64,000 bases of DNA, taken from positions 15,598,338 through 15,662,337 of the forward strand of contig CM034401.1 in the NCBI GenBank assembly GCA_019925095.2, given 5' to 3'. Each line of letters opens with the position of its first letter. Within the stretch, counting starts at the first letter, position 1. This DNA comes from Dendrolimus kikuchii (Eukaryota; Arthropoda; Insecta; Lepidoptera; Lasiocampidae). Positions 54,558-64,000 of the stretch are shown here, piece by piece. The translations under genes were made by a program, and so were the position numbers. Below the pieces are notes generated by a model. That model was given only the letters and a program-made list of their open reading frames with translations. It ran no database searches and was not told where the DNA came from.

Positions 54558-55250
54558 AGTTAGTGTTATAGTTATTTAGTAGCATAGTTGTTCTTGTCGT
54601 AATACCGTTTAGAGTTAATAATTGGTTTTGTTATGCACCCTCTTATTTTTAAACGATACAATCGACCATTTCCTTAACTGAATAATAATGTTAAACTTTT
54701 AATCTGTGATTAGCTGTTTTCTATGAAGTAGTTGTCTATAATTTACAATAATTTTAATACAATATTTATTCTTTATAATGTAGTGATTGTGTACAGATTA
54801 TAATTAAAAATCTCTCAATTTTATATAGACGGTATTCACTAGGTACATTTTGTTTTCATGTTGGCAGACGCGACAGATTTGTACTGTGTTCGGTTTGTTT
54901 TATTACATGTAAAACTAAGAATAATGTTTTATATAATATCTTGTATAAAATATTATCTGGAATTTCCAAACAGCAAACAGTGATGTATTAAATTCTTTTT
55001 GTTCGTAACACTTTAATTGAAACAGTTTGTCAATGACTTCAATCCCCTATGGTTGTGTCAATATGTTAAGCTTCAATAACTGTAAAATTGTTGGAGGGAT
55101 GGCGAGGTGTTCTAAAAATGCTCGACGACTGTTAAGATTAGTGTATGTAATGTGTTAAAACCATAAGGTTCTCTGATTATACAGTATTGTGACCGGTTAC
55201 TGTTCTTTTACTATCATAAACCCTTCTGAGTTGTTGCAAGTATTACATTA
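54558..55250 (-). repeat. Repeat U, right copy of a ~690-bp inverted pair
   Basis: Complement of 41478-42165, from 'agttatttagtagcatagtt' to 'gagttgttgcaagtattaca'. The match runs end to end with scattered changes, so these are two insertions of one undescribed (to me) family, or a duplicated and inverted segment. The flanks do not match, which favours insertions. Confidence 0.75.
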
Positions 55251-55284
55251 GTGATTGTGGTCAAACGCGTCTTGTTTATAGCTT

Positions 55285-55450
55285 TAAAAAAACGCCGTTA
55301 GTAATTCGTTACATTAGGGAATAATGTTTATATTAATAACAATATCATTATACATATATACATCATAAATAAAGCATTAAACCCATGGCTACGCCTGCTT
55401 GAAATGATAACTAACATTAAAATTATCCCAGATGTAGAGTAACGTAAGAA
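55285..55450 (+). repeat. MITE-N-like copy
   Basis: 'aacgccgttagtaattcgtt', 'ataacaatatcattata' and 'aaattatcccagatgtagag' share blocks with 63632-63800. Alignment is loose; the family limits are unknown. Confidence 0.4.
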
Positions 55451-55466
55451 ATCCATATTTTATAAA

Positions 55467-55760
55467 TACTAGTGTGGTCGCCCGTGGTCGAAACTCGACC
55501 ATAATAATTTGTTGTCAAAGACTATACTTCTAGAATTATATTCTATATCTGTTATATAATTTATAACGGATTTCGCCAAGGCAACAATAAACAAAGAGTA
55601 TACTTATATATGCGTGTGTTTGTTAAATACACGGTAATGTTGGCAAAATCTGTGATTATAAAAGTATAGTATTTGACAATAGAACCTAAATAATGTTCTT
55701 AAATAATGTCATAAATTAATTATGGACAAATTTCGACCACTAGGCGACCACTCGTTAGTA
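55467..55760. mobile_element. Inverted-repeat element with ~40-bp arms
   Basis: Left arm 55467-55507 ('tactagtgtggtcgcccgtg') and right arm 55719-55760 (complement with 'gtggtcgcctagtggtcga') pair over about 40 bp. The centre is AT-rich and non-coding. A lone arm-like fragment lies at 8568-8605. The ORF 55722-55907 starts inside the right arm and is not accepted. Confidence 0.75.
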
Positions 55761-56304
55761 TTATTATTATTATCCTTTTTGATATTTGTAATGTTCGAAT
55801 ATGATCTACTAAAGATAAAAAAGTATCTACAATTCGTTGTTTTTGAAAACTACTTTTACTGTCGCCATTATTTCAATGAATACAAATGCCTAAGGTCAAT
55901 GAAATGAACAGAAGATAAATTAATTGTCTTGTCTGTACTTGGACTTTTAGCCTCGGCGGATTACGTGGGTGTAAAAAATAAGATTGTAATCCTGTTTCCC
56001 AAGTAGGCGTACCATAAGCGATTTCTCACCCAGTTTAGGGTTACTTCTATTAACTTGGAGATCTATTGTAACCTTTACCGCCTACAAACAGAATTGATCT
56101 TAAATAAACAATAGTTTCTTGTTATTCTTCATAATGCTATATTATATCATAATAAACGGTGAAAATACCTCAGATCTATTTCTGTAACTGTTATTTTAGA
56201 ACAAAACAAACAAGAACTGGGTGAGCTCGCCTTACTATTGTACAGGACTGTAGAGAAATAAATAGCCAGTGTTATTAATAGATTTGTTAAGAATGAATGA
56301 ATTT
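55761..56304. other. AT-rich interval, nothing recognised
   Basis: No gene or recognised repeat. Confidence 0.4.
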
Positions 56305-56308
56305 ATAT

Positions 56309-56750
56309 TGTTACAATTTGGGCCACCTGCATACCTGTAGAGTGTAGACAAAGCACATTTATTACCCGCCGGCGTTTGAGCTAATAACATTGAAACTATT
56401 TATGACTGTCTTCTTTTGTTTACTTTGTGTTTGTACTTAGAAAAACAGCCCATTGTAATATTTTATGGTAGTCATTAGCCAGGTATGTCAGGGCAGATAT
56501 ATTGTATCGGTGTAGTATAAAGCAGTGGCCCGATGGAGAGATCGGGCTAGATCCACGACCAAGGCGAGACTTGTGTACATTCGGTGATCTATTTAGTGAC
56601 GGACTTTGCGCGTGTTATTGAATTGTGTATTACGTTTGCACTGGTTGTGTTCAGTTATATTTGTACCTGTGTTATACGAGTTTGTATAGTTCTAATAAAC
56701 TCTATAGTAATTCCAACGGCATTTTAATTCGAGTTCTGTAACTCGTAACA
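56309..56750 (+). repeat. Solo LTR, copy 3 (internally shorter)
   Basis: 442 bp, begins 'tgttacaatttgg' and ends 'ctgtaactcgtaaca'. It shares the promoter-like and polyadenylation-like region with the other two LTRs but lacks several short stretches. ATAT flanks at 56305-56308 and 56751-56754. Confidence 0.8.
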
Positions 56751-56756
56751 ATATAT

Positions 56757-57000
56757 TACTAGCTAACTTTCGTCCACGTGGAATTTCATTTAATTTGCCT
56801 TCTGGTGCGGAGACGGTGGCGGCGTGCGCGTGGGCCTTTCAATTTTTCTCTACATAGCATCAGATATCTGCCAATGAAAGTCCCGTCAAAATCGGTCCAG
56901 ACGTTTCAGGAACAAACAGACGGACAAAAATGTTTAACATTGCATTTTTGATAAAGTACCGTATATAATATTATATGCTGTATATATTATATGCATTTAG
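56757..57000 (+). mobile_element. Short interspersed element related to the S groups
   Basis: 'actagctaactttcgtccac' at the start and 'gtcaaaatcggtccagacgt' with 'aacaaacagacggacaaaa' near the end. The 3' boundary is uncertain. Confidence 0.65.
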
Positions 57001-57547
57001 TAAAAAGCTCTTATTTTGACATTAAAAACAGATACTTTAACTTTATTTATTTGTATAGATAAATAACCAAACAACTATTATTAAATCAATTTTTTCTTTG
57101 ATGTTTTTGCTCTGCCATCTAGAATTTTACGTAAAAGATAGAGGGGCATGACACGGTTATTATTACGACTGTGGAAGTAAAAATGTTATTAGTTTTTTTT
57201 ATGGATCATAGGTATGCGTTTGACCACTGTCTCGCCTGTTGAATGATGATGCAGTCTAGGATGGTATGACATTTAAGGCAGCCAACCCCAATTTTGAATT
57301 TTCCTGTTATTTGAGTACAGCAGTACACACCTTTTTGCTAAACATCTATATATGAAGATCCATTCATTTCCAAGAAAAAAAATATGTGACACAAAGACAA
57401 GATGATGGTCGGACAGATAATGATTCAATTAGAGTTCCGTTTTTACACAACTGACTACGGAATCTTATAAATAAATAATCAGAATTCATTGATTTCTCTC
57501 TTTTTATTTTAGCTCCCGCCACCCATTTTAATATTATATATTTTTTT
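57001..57547. other. AT-rich interval, nothing recognised
   Basis: No gene or recognised repeat. Confidence 0.4.
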
Positions 57548-57895
57548 ATAGCTGGAATACAGCAGACAGGCTGACGGCCCACCTGATGGGTAGCGGTTGC
57601 CGTCGCCAATGGATGTTTACAACACCAGTGATGTTACTAACGTGCTGCCGGCCTCGAAGAAATTTTATGACACCCTTTTTTCCATTCCAAATCCACACGG
57701 TACGTAAGATAACTGTTCTACAGATCCATTGCGTACATACGTGAGCGAAGCGGCTCGAGGAAGTGGGGATGAACTCCCCACCAATGGCGAGCGGTGCAAT
57801 GGTATAAAGAGGACGAAGGCACCATTCTAAATCATTTCCTCGGAACACTCCCCGTTATACAGTCGGTAGAAAACGTAGAGAGACGCGAAGTATCT
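57548..57895 (-). pseudogene. 3' end of a CR1/jockey-type LINE, second copy
   Basis: The minus strand encodes pieces of the same C-terminal end as 12951-13445, including 'KKGVIKFLRGRQHVSNITG' and, in another frame upstream, 'YVFYRLYNGE', with frame shifts. The 3' UTR reads 'ccattggcgacggcaaccgc' then 'catcaggtgggccgtcagcc' and 'tgtctgctg', ending in an A-tract (T-run at 57540). This tail matches SINE-C closely. Confidence 0.8.
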
Positions 57896-58661
57896 CCTAA
57901 TCCAAAATTACATTGTTCGGCAAAAGAATCACTCCTTCTGACTATTGTAATTTTTTTTTATAATTTCGACACTTCTGAATATAAATATAATATTAAAAGT
58001 TTTGTAGCACTTCCATTTTACATACAAAACATATTTAATTATTGTGACAATAGATTTTCTGATTTAATTCATCTGAAAACATTTAAAATCATCAAAAGTA
58101 TATGTCAAATTATTGATAGTAATTTCAGTTTGTAGTCTCTCAATTTTCATGTTATCTATTTTAAGTTCCTAGCAAATCAAATAACAAAAATCTGCAAGTA
58201 ATTCTAACCATTTTGCGTTGTATCGATTCCCTATGTTGTATGTAATATATCTTGCTAGAATCATTCATCACGTTCATGAGATATTGCTTAAAGATTTGCG
58301 GAAAAGAAATCTACTGACATGATGGTACATGTTTGCTTGATAGGAAGAATAAAAATTGCACAAAAAATATTGCGTTAGAAGCAAAAATTAAACTAATATA
58401 CGTAATAGCAAGAAAGTAAAAGCAGATCTAAATTCAGAATGTCAAATTCTATATATTTATCGGGTTTTTATTTAAAGGATTTGATTTCTGACCAGTTACG
58501 AGTATATTGTATAAGAGCTAGGCATATTGCTGAAGAGTTTCTGAAGAGAGCTAAGAGTAAGTTTGAACGCTTCTTTATTGTTCATAACCTATTCTAACTC
58601 TCTATAAATAAGACCGTAAAAATAAACTAAGTTATAAATAAGTTCCTATAGAAGTAGATAG
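57896..58661. other. AT-rich interval with a decayed foldback
   Basis: 58508-58622 ('gagctaggcatattgctgaa', 'agagtaagtttgaacgcttc') is a degraded relative of the foldback element at 9641-9735. Nothing else is recognised. ORF 57794-58135 runs out of the LINE and has no domain. Confidence 0.4.
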
Positions 58662-58850
58662 TTTCCAAGAAATGTTGGCTTTACGCTGTGCAGGATGGCA
58701 TGCGTACCGATGGTCTCAAAACGGGGGATGCTGAAGACCGCGCGAAGTGGAGTAGAAAAGGTAGGAAAGCAAACCCTGGGCGTCGGAGTGAACGCTCCGA
58801 ACGCAACCGGGATTTAACGCTCGGATGATGATGATGATGATGATACCTAA
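58662..58850 (+). pseudogene. Second RTE-like LINE, 3' end with (GAT)n tail
   Basis: The plus strand encodes 'KKCWLYAVQDGMRTDGLKTG', then 'DAEDRAKWSRKGRKANPGRR' and 'SERSERNRDLTLG' stop, with no internal stop in this stretch, then (GAT)n at 58826-58841. It is a relative of 49425-49654. I found no convincing TSD. Confidence 0.8.
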
Positions 58851-60619
58851 ATAGGGACCTATAGACTACGTAAGAAATCGCTGCCAAAGGGTAAACTTAA
58901 ATTACAAATATCCCTTCAAATTCTATAGAATTTACTATAGTAAAAATACTATCTTAAGCTCACTTAACACTTCAAAACCATATAGGAAGACGTTTGGTCA
59001 TATAAAGACTCTTAACCCAAAGGTTAAAGAAAGGTGCTCCATTAAATAAATCGCCTGCAATGAACTTTTAGTGAACTGTTTCTGTGAAAATGATCTTCAA
59101 CACTTTGGAGTTAGGATTGTTTGCGTTTGGGCTATATAAGCAAGTTTCAAGCTTTTAATATGATTATACAGAATTTTTTTTATTAAAAATTGAGGATAAA
59201 AATTAACAAAAAATGAAAATTATTAAATTCATTAATTTGAAAAGGGGCATTAATTGGGACTTTCTTAAGTTTCAATCAACGTCTTTTACGTCGATTGAAA
59301 CTTTTAATTAAGAGTTCTATAAAAACAAAAACGGCCACGGCCCCGAGTCTGTAACTCAAATTAGCAATCGAATCGAATTGGAATCGTAACTTCTGACGGT
59401 TTAGGTATTCTGTAAACAAGCATGGCTCAATATTGAATCAGTCTTGCAATCAAGTTTGAATGCTATTGTATTTTTTTTTAATTTATTGATGCTTAAAACA
59501 ACATGCTACAAACAAGTGCATATTATACATAAAAGTAGTATAACGAGACTGAAAGTGATGGACCTAGTAAATTACTTATAACTGAATATTATAATTTTTT
59601 CAGTCTAGGTTATCTTTAAATATATTTATGCATCTTTATTTGAATCTATTATCTTTTTGAAATGTACTAAGCATCTAGGATATTTTTTAAAATTTTACAA
59701 TATTTGTCGAAATTTGATTCGAATATATCAATCAATATCTTTGTTGTTACCCGCCACCTCATTGCAATATCGAGCCATTCTGAAATTGGGATTGGAATAA
59801 GATATATTGTTTTTATGGACTTTTAACGCGCAAAAATAAGTACTGTTTGATCTTCGGGCCGCAAATCTTACTATGCGTATAGTGTATAATTTTATATAAA
59901 TATATTAAATCAAAATACTTGCAGCGAAATGATAATGATTTAATATGAAAATGAGCTTACCTTCATAGTTAAGTTTATTACGTCCGGCCTTAAGCATATG
60001 TTTAAATTCTAAGACACTTTTTCTGACCCAACCATCATAAATATATAAAATACATTTTGTTAAAAATCACATTAAATCAGTCGCGGTGAAATGTTTGAGA
60101 CTGATTTAATATTAATTTTAGAGACTACGAATATTTGACCATCTGTCAGTCGAATGGATCTTGACCTGTACAGACTTGGGGCCCTGGTGGCCCAATTGTG
60201 ATTGAATTACATTTACATTACGAGTTACATATTTTACTGAGCAAGTGATAAAAAGAGAAACTTTTATATTTTCTTAAACAACAATTTTGTTGATATTCTT
60301 TAGTATTTTTGTTCCATGTATTTATAAAAAAAATCTGCTAAGAAGGGTAACTTTTAATATAAGCACATACAAAAGTATCTAACTAACTATGCTCCAAAAT
60401 TATGTCACCGGCGGGTCGTTGCCCTCCAAGTTGAAGCCGGGGCAAAGAGTATTTAGCTACCCCAACAAACTACATCCAAAAAAGCTGAAGATCTGACTGA
60501 AAATGCTATGATCTTGTATTTGTTCGGAAAATAAAATATCATATATTTTTTTAGTTTTTACTGTCGTAAATTTTTTATACGCAGTGCCTTTGGTTTCTAC
60601 TAATTTAATGAATTCCAAA
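58851..60619. other. Long AT-rich interval with a hairpin
   Basis: 59265-59307 forms a hairpin (ttaagtttcaatcaacgt / acgtcgattgaaactttta) with a short loop. 60400-60500 is GC-richer and unassigned. No gene. Confidence 0.4.
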
Positions 60620-60621
60620 AC

Positions 60622-61255
60622 TGCCGTGTCCGTAAATTGAAGCTGTTAAAAAAAAAACTTGAATACGCTATATATAAACGACTAGCGGCCCGGTGCGATT
60701 TCACCCGCGCTCTGTCCCGCCCCCGTGGTATATAGCATTATATTATATAGCCTATGACATTCCCTGTTAACGTACCTTTCTAACAGTAAAATATTTTTTT
60801 AATCGGTTTAGTAGATCCAGAGATTACCCCCTACAATGTCACAAACTTTACCTCTTTACAATATTATATAGTATAGAAGTATAGATGAAGAACACTATGC
60901 ATTTTTTTTAGATTTCTTGTCTGTTTGCTTGTTATTGTGCCGATTTCGATCCGGTATTCGCGGATCGACAGCAAATTCTTAAACTTAAAATCTGCGCTAC
61001 TTTTTATCCTGGGAATCCCGCGGAATTTTTTCTAGGGATGATTTAATATGGCCAGATTAAAAAAATCAAATTCCAATGTGATTTTTCAGCGATCGATATC
61101 AAATTTTATGCACTAAAATATGTGATATTTTTTATCCCGGGAATCCTGTGAGAATTTTCTTTTTTCTTTTTTAAATGCTGCGCTACTTTGTGTCCGGAAA
61201 TCCGGTGGGAGTGAAGTCAAGCGTGGACGAAGTCGCGGGAATATCCTAGTTTGTC
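60622..61255 (-). mobile_element. Group S1 short element split by an S3 element
   Basis: The outer element starts 'gccgtgtccgtaaattgaag', is interrupted after 'tataaacg', resumes at 'gaagaacactatgcat' and ends 'gtggacgaagtcgcgggaat' with 'atcctagt'. The uninterrupted order is seen at 23582-24035. Confidence 0.75.
60681..60896 (+). mobile_element. Group S3 short element nested in S1
   Basis: 'actagcggcccggtgcgatt' to 'atattatatagtatagaagt', plus-strand version of 26890-27100. It inserted after the S1 copy. Confidence 0.75.
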
Positions 61256-61647
61256 ATATTGGTATAGTACAATCGAACGAAAATGAAGAGGAACTACTTA
61301 TAATTTTAATGCACGAGGTTTCGCTGTGTACCATGTCGAAAATGTACGAAAGGATATCTCAAAAATTGAGCACTTTTAAAGTCCTTACAATATTTCATAA
61401 CGAGGTGATGAGTTCATTTTAGAATTGCAATTATTGGTAGCTAAATGAAGTGTCATTCTGACGTCGCATGTTGGGGGTACCGTGTCATGGGCGACCTATA
61501 TTGGAAGAGTAATTGGTGCAAGCTGCCTCGATCGGGACGGATATTGTTTTCATCGCATTTTCCAGAAGTTATAAACGTTTACAAAAGTTAAAAATATTTT
61601 AAAACTGAACCTTCTGTCTTTCTATGTCACAGACATTTTTAAAAGAT
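61256..61647. other. AT-rich interval, nothing recognised
   Basis: No gene. 61455-61550 is GC-richer ('gggggtaccgtgtcatgggc'). Confidence 0.4.
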
Positions 61648-62028
61648 ATCAGGGGCACAATTCTGCTATTATTATTTCGTCAAAATCAGCGGACATTGTC
61701 GTCTCAATCAACGGTTTGCCTGATTTCGATATTTTGTTAATTGCAAGGGCTTGCCAGTGGCACTTCAATGATCGTTATAAATAATTATAAGCTTAAATTC
61801 GCGAATTTCTTTTTTAAATTTTAGGTAGCTTTTCAATATTCATTTCAGTTAACGCCATTTCTGCTTATGGTAATAGCAATTTTTTCTACTATTATTCCGA
61901 CGCGACGATATTGAGAAGACATTACGGATTTAGTAGAATGCAATTTGTTGACACTATCGCAAAGGAATCGCACTTTGAATATCTTCGCAATGCCAAGATA
62001 TTGAAATAACAGAATTGGACCCCTGGTC
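61648..62028. mobile_element. Short inverted-terminal-repeat element
   Basis: The left end 'tatcaggggcacaattctgc' pairs with the right end 'cagaattggacccctgg' (complement). About 380 bp, non-coding. The ORF 61845-62075 is not supported. Confidence 0.6.
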
Positions 62029-62099
62029 TGTGAATGGCTAAATGAAAACTCTTTTATATGTAAATAAAGTTCCACTGCTGAATTCCGACCTCTTAATTT

Positions 62100-62205
62100 T
62101 TTGAGGGGAACGAATAGCGTGCCCTCCGTGCTTGCTTATTAAGTCGTTTGGCAGATTTGACCCATTGGTCTCAATGTGCAGGCTTCATCACGATGTTTTA
62201 ACAAT
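62100..62205 (-). mobile_element. SINE-A fragment
   Basis: 'gtttggcagatttgacccat', 'tctcaatgtgcaggcttcat' and 'cacgatgtttt' match the middle of SINE-A (compare 33480-33540). It directly precedes the CpG-rich patch. Confidence 0.65.
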
Positions 62206-62269
62206 GCAACTACTGATGGGAATATATCTGTGACAGAACATTGCATGGCTTGGGCGCATCTTTGTGTTT

Positions 62270-62412
62270 GTAAATCAAAACACGGAGGGCGGTGTTGGGC
62301 GGTGTGGTTCAGTCTACAGTCTACCGCCCGACGCCGGCCGGCGCGGTCCGCAACCGCGCTCCCGAACACTCCCGAGTGTTACCGATCACCCCCGAGCCTT
62401 TCCGTGTAATAA
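62270..62412 (+). promoter_or_regulatory. CpG-rich patch, possible promoter or unknown repeat
   Basis: About 140 bp with dense CpG ('cgacgccggccggcgcggtc', 'cgcaaccgcgctcccg') in otherwise AT-rich sequence. Short repeats 'gggcggtgt' (twice) and 'actcccgag'. The ORFs over it (62139-62369 minus, 62176-62409 plus) have no domain. It could be a promoter with a first exon outside reach, or part of a GC-rich transposon. Low certainty. Confidence 0.3.
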
Positions 62413-62609
62413 TCGAAGTGTTTATTTAGCTGTTACTTATAAGGTAAAAATGATTAATGTGAAAGCTACTAATAAAAATAATCGATGTTTTATGAATCAT
62501 CATTCTAATGTGATTAATTATGGTAATGACTATATTGGTAATTTATTTTTGAACAAAATTATAAAAGTCACATAATTTAATAAGTTATAACAATATATCC
62601 AAACCAGGT

Positions 62610-62735
62610 AAATTAATTTATCACAGGCTAACACCCAGACCGGAACTAATAAGGAAGACAGTTTCTGAATTTTAACCTTATGGGAATCGAACTCGCGTTA
62701 AACTAAATCAGTAAGCCAGGCGACCAGTACTGGAA
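62610..62735 (-). mobile_element. Possible tRNA-derived SINE fragment
   Basis: On the minus strand 'tcgcctggcttactga' and, 24 bp on, 'gagttcgattccc' resemble box A and box B of a tRNA-like promoter, followed by 'ccggtctgggtgttagcc'. It is related at best distantly to SINE-B. Confidence 0.4.
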
Positions 62736-63631
62736 TTACCAGTCGAAACTCTTAATGAGAGATAAAGAATTTAAAAAGCCTATAATTTTTATCCTACACT
62801 AGATCATATTTCGAATTACTTGATACCTTTCATGTTTGAGACAATATAAATTCCTTCGAGTACATACGCATTATTAAAATGTGTATGTACTCGATTTTAT
62901 ATCGCATATTTACATACATCCATAAAATATTTTTGAATGATTTGAAAATAGAGTCTAAGATCACCGCTAACATTAAAAAAAATAAAGATCCATTTTCAAA
63001 ATACAATGAAATACGCATAAATCGACACGATCCAAATTTTATTCATAATAAAAATTACATAAAAATGTAACAATATATTCCAAATTTAATTAATAATAGC
63101 TTTGGAATATTCTATTTTCAAATTACAAAAATATTACGCAGACATCCAATTAACTCCATATTCGTATCATCGAATTCGAATCACGAAACAAATATGCAAA
63201 TAACGCAATTGAACACAGTGTTCCAAAGTTTATAAATATGCCAATATTTCTTATTAAAAACATGATAATAATTCATTTCAACCACTTGATATTCAAAATT
63301 CGTACGACGACCAACGAATCCTACTTATGAACCAATTTGCGAGACCCTATAACTAAAGATTTATTAAAACCATAAATTTTATTAATTGGAGCTTTGGAAC
63401 TTTCGTGAAATTTAAAGCTGTTTTTTTGTTTATTCAACGTTAAAGGTAGCTCAGTGACTGAAGTACCCACACATTACTCCAATGACGTAGGTACATACCC
63501 TGGTAGAGATCATACACCACTTAGGGTTTTTGTGGATTAATGTGCACAGTATTATGCTTCTGCTACATATGGGATAATATTAGTGTTAGTAACCCTTTCA
63601 CACAAATGTAGCTATAGGTTTATTTGTAATG
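62736..63631. other. AT-rich interval, nothing recognised
   Basis: No gene. Two complementary ORFs near 62830-63070 come from AT-rich sequence. 63445-63510 has a weak tRNA-like 'ggtagctcagtgactga' start only. Confidence 0.4.
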
Positions 63632-63800
63632 CCACATTGTTATTAATTATTAGTGACGTTAAACATTAACAGATAACGTATGTATTTAGTTATACACCTA
63701 AGGAACCTAATCATTAACGGCATTATTTTTAACGCTATAAACAAAACTCATTTAGGCATATTTACTAACACGAAAATTATCCCAGATGGAGTATGGATAT
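63632..63800 (+). repeat. MITE-N copy, best preserved
   Basis: 'ttgttattaattattagtga' with 'cgttaaacattaacagataa', then 'cattaacggcattatttt' and 'aattatcccagatgga'. Used as the reference for the other MITE-N copies. Non-coding, ends not resolved. Confidence 0.5.
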
Positions 63801-63869
63801 TACAATTACCACTTGCTGACGGCAAAGGAAAGGATGATGAAATCCGCACATCGAGATAATAATATCAAA

Positions 63870-63960
63870 CCATAAAAGTCCTACTGCTGGACTTGATTCT
63901 TTCTATCCTAGGATAGTTGTAAACTTAAATTCCTTGCCTAGAGCAGATTAGCTTCTATAT
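63870..63960 (-). mobile_element. SINE-A tail fragment
   Basis: 'ccataaaagtcctactgctg' matches the SINE-A tail block 'cccataaatgtcccactgct' (33400-33419), and the next ~60 bp resemble the body with many changes. It runs towards the window end. Confidence 0.55.
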
Positions 63961-64000
63961 AACAGTACTCTCAACATATTAGAAGAGGAGACGCTGAAGA

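Noticed and set aside
55722..55907. Small membrane protein ORF
   Set aside because: Begins in the arm of an inverted-repeat element; hydrophobic stretch comes from T-rich DNA.

Overview
The window looks like gene-poor nuclear DNA from a moth or butterfly (Lepidoptera). The evidence is AT-rich sequence packed with repeat types I know from that order: tRNA-derived SINEs, RTE-type LINEs ending in TATG or GAT microsatellites, CR1/jockey-type LINE tails, an R4/Dong-type LINE, Tc1/mariner elements, short elements carrying a 'cgacttcgtcc' block, and many inverted-repeat elements. I could run no search, so family names rest on recognition. I found no host protein-coding gene, no intact tRNA or rRNA gene and no CRISPR array. 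Every ORF I can interpret belongs to a transposon or is a by-product of a simple repeat.

Layout. 0-10 kb: a short element with an internal 9-bp minisatellite, a mariner copy with both terminal repeats but a dead transposase, a second transposase relic, a 55-bp RTE stub with perfect target-site duplications (TSDs), a (TA)n tract and two foldback elements. 10-20 kb: a GC-rich repeat, a SINE-like element split by a CR1-type LINE, and an 829-bp RTE copy with a 12-bp TSD. 20-34 kb: more short elements, two solo LTRs, an inverted pair of SINE-like copies around (TA)n, a 70-80-bp tandem array and long unrecognised AT-rich stretches. 34-38 kb: the largest ORF (565 codons), the C-terminal part of an R4/Dong-type LINE, followed by a three-level nest (SINE-like copy in a SINE-like copy in an RTE tail). 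38-50 kb: the second minisatellite element with a cluster of related short elements, one arm of a ~690-bp inverted repeat pair, and more RTE stubs. 50-64 kb: the other arm of that pair, a third solo LTR, a second CR1-type LINE end, several inverted-repeat elements and a CpG-rich patch near 62.3 kb.

How the parts relate. The main theme is LINE machinery and what it moves. RTE insertions range from 48 to about 830 bp, several with perfect 12-14 bp TSDs, so insertion ends can be read to the base. The commonest short element (here SINE-C, about a dozen copies or fragments) shares its 3' end with the CR1-type LINE copies in the same window, as expected if it borrows that LINE's enzymes. Two tRNA-derived SINE families (SINE-A and SINE-B) are also present. 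SINE-A/B/C, S1-S3, MITE-N and repeat U are labels made up for this annotation.
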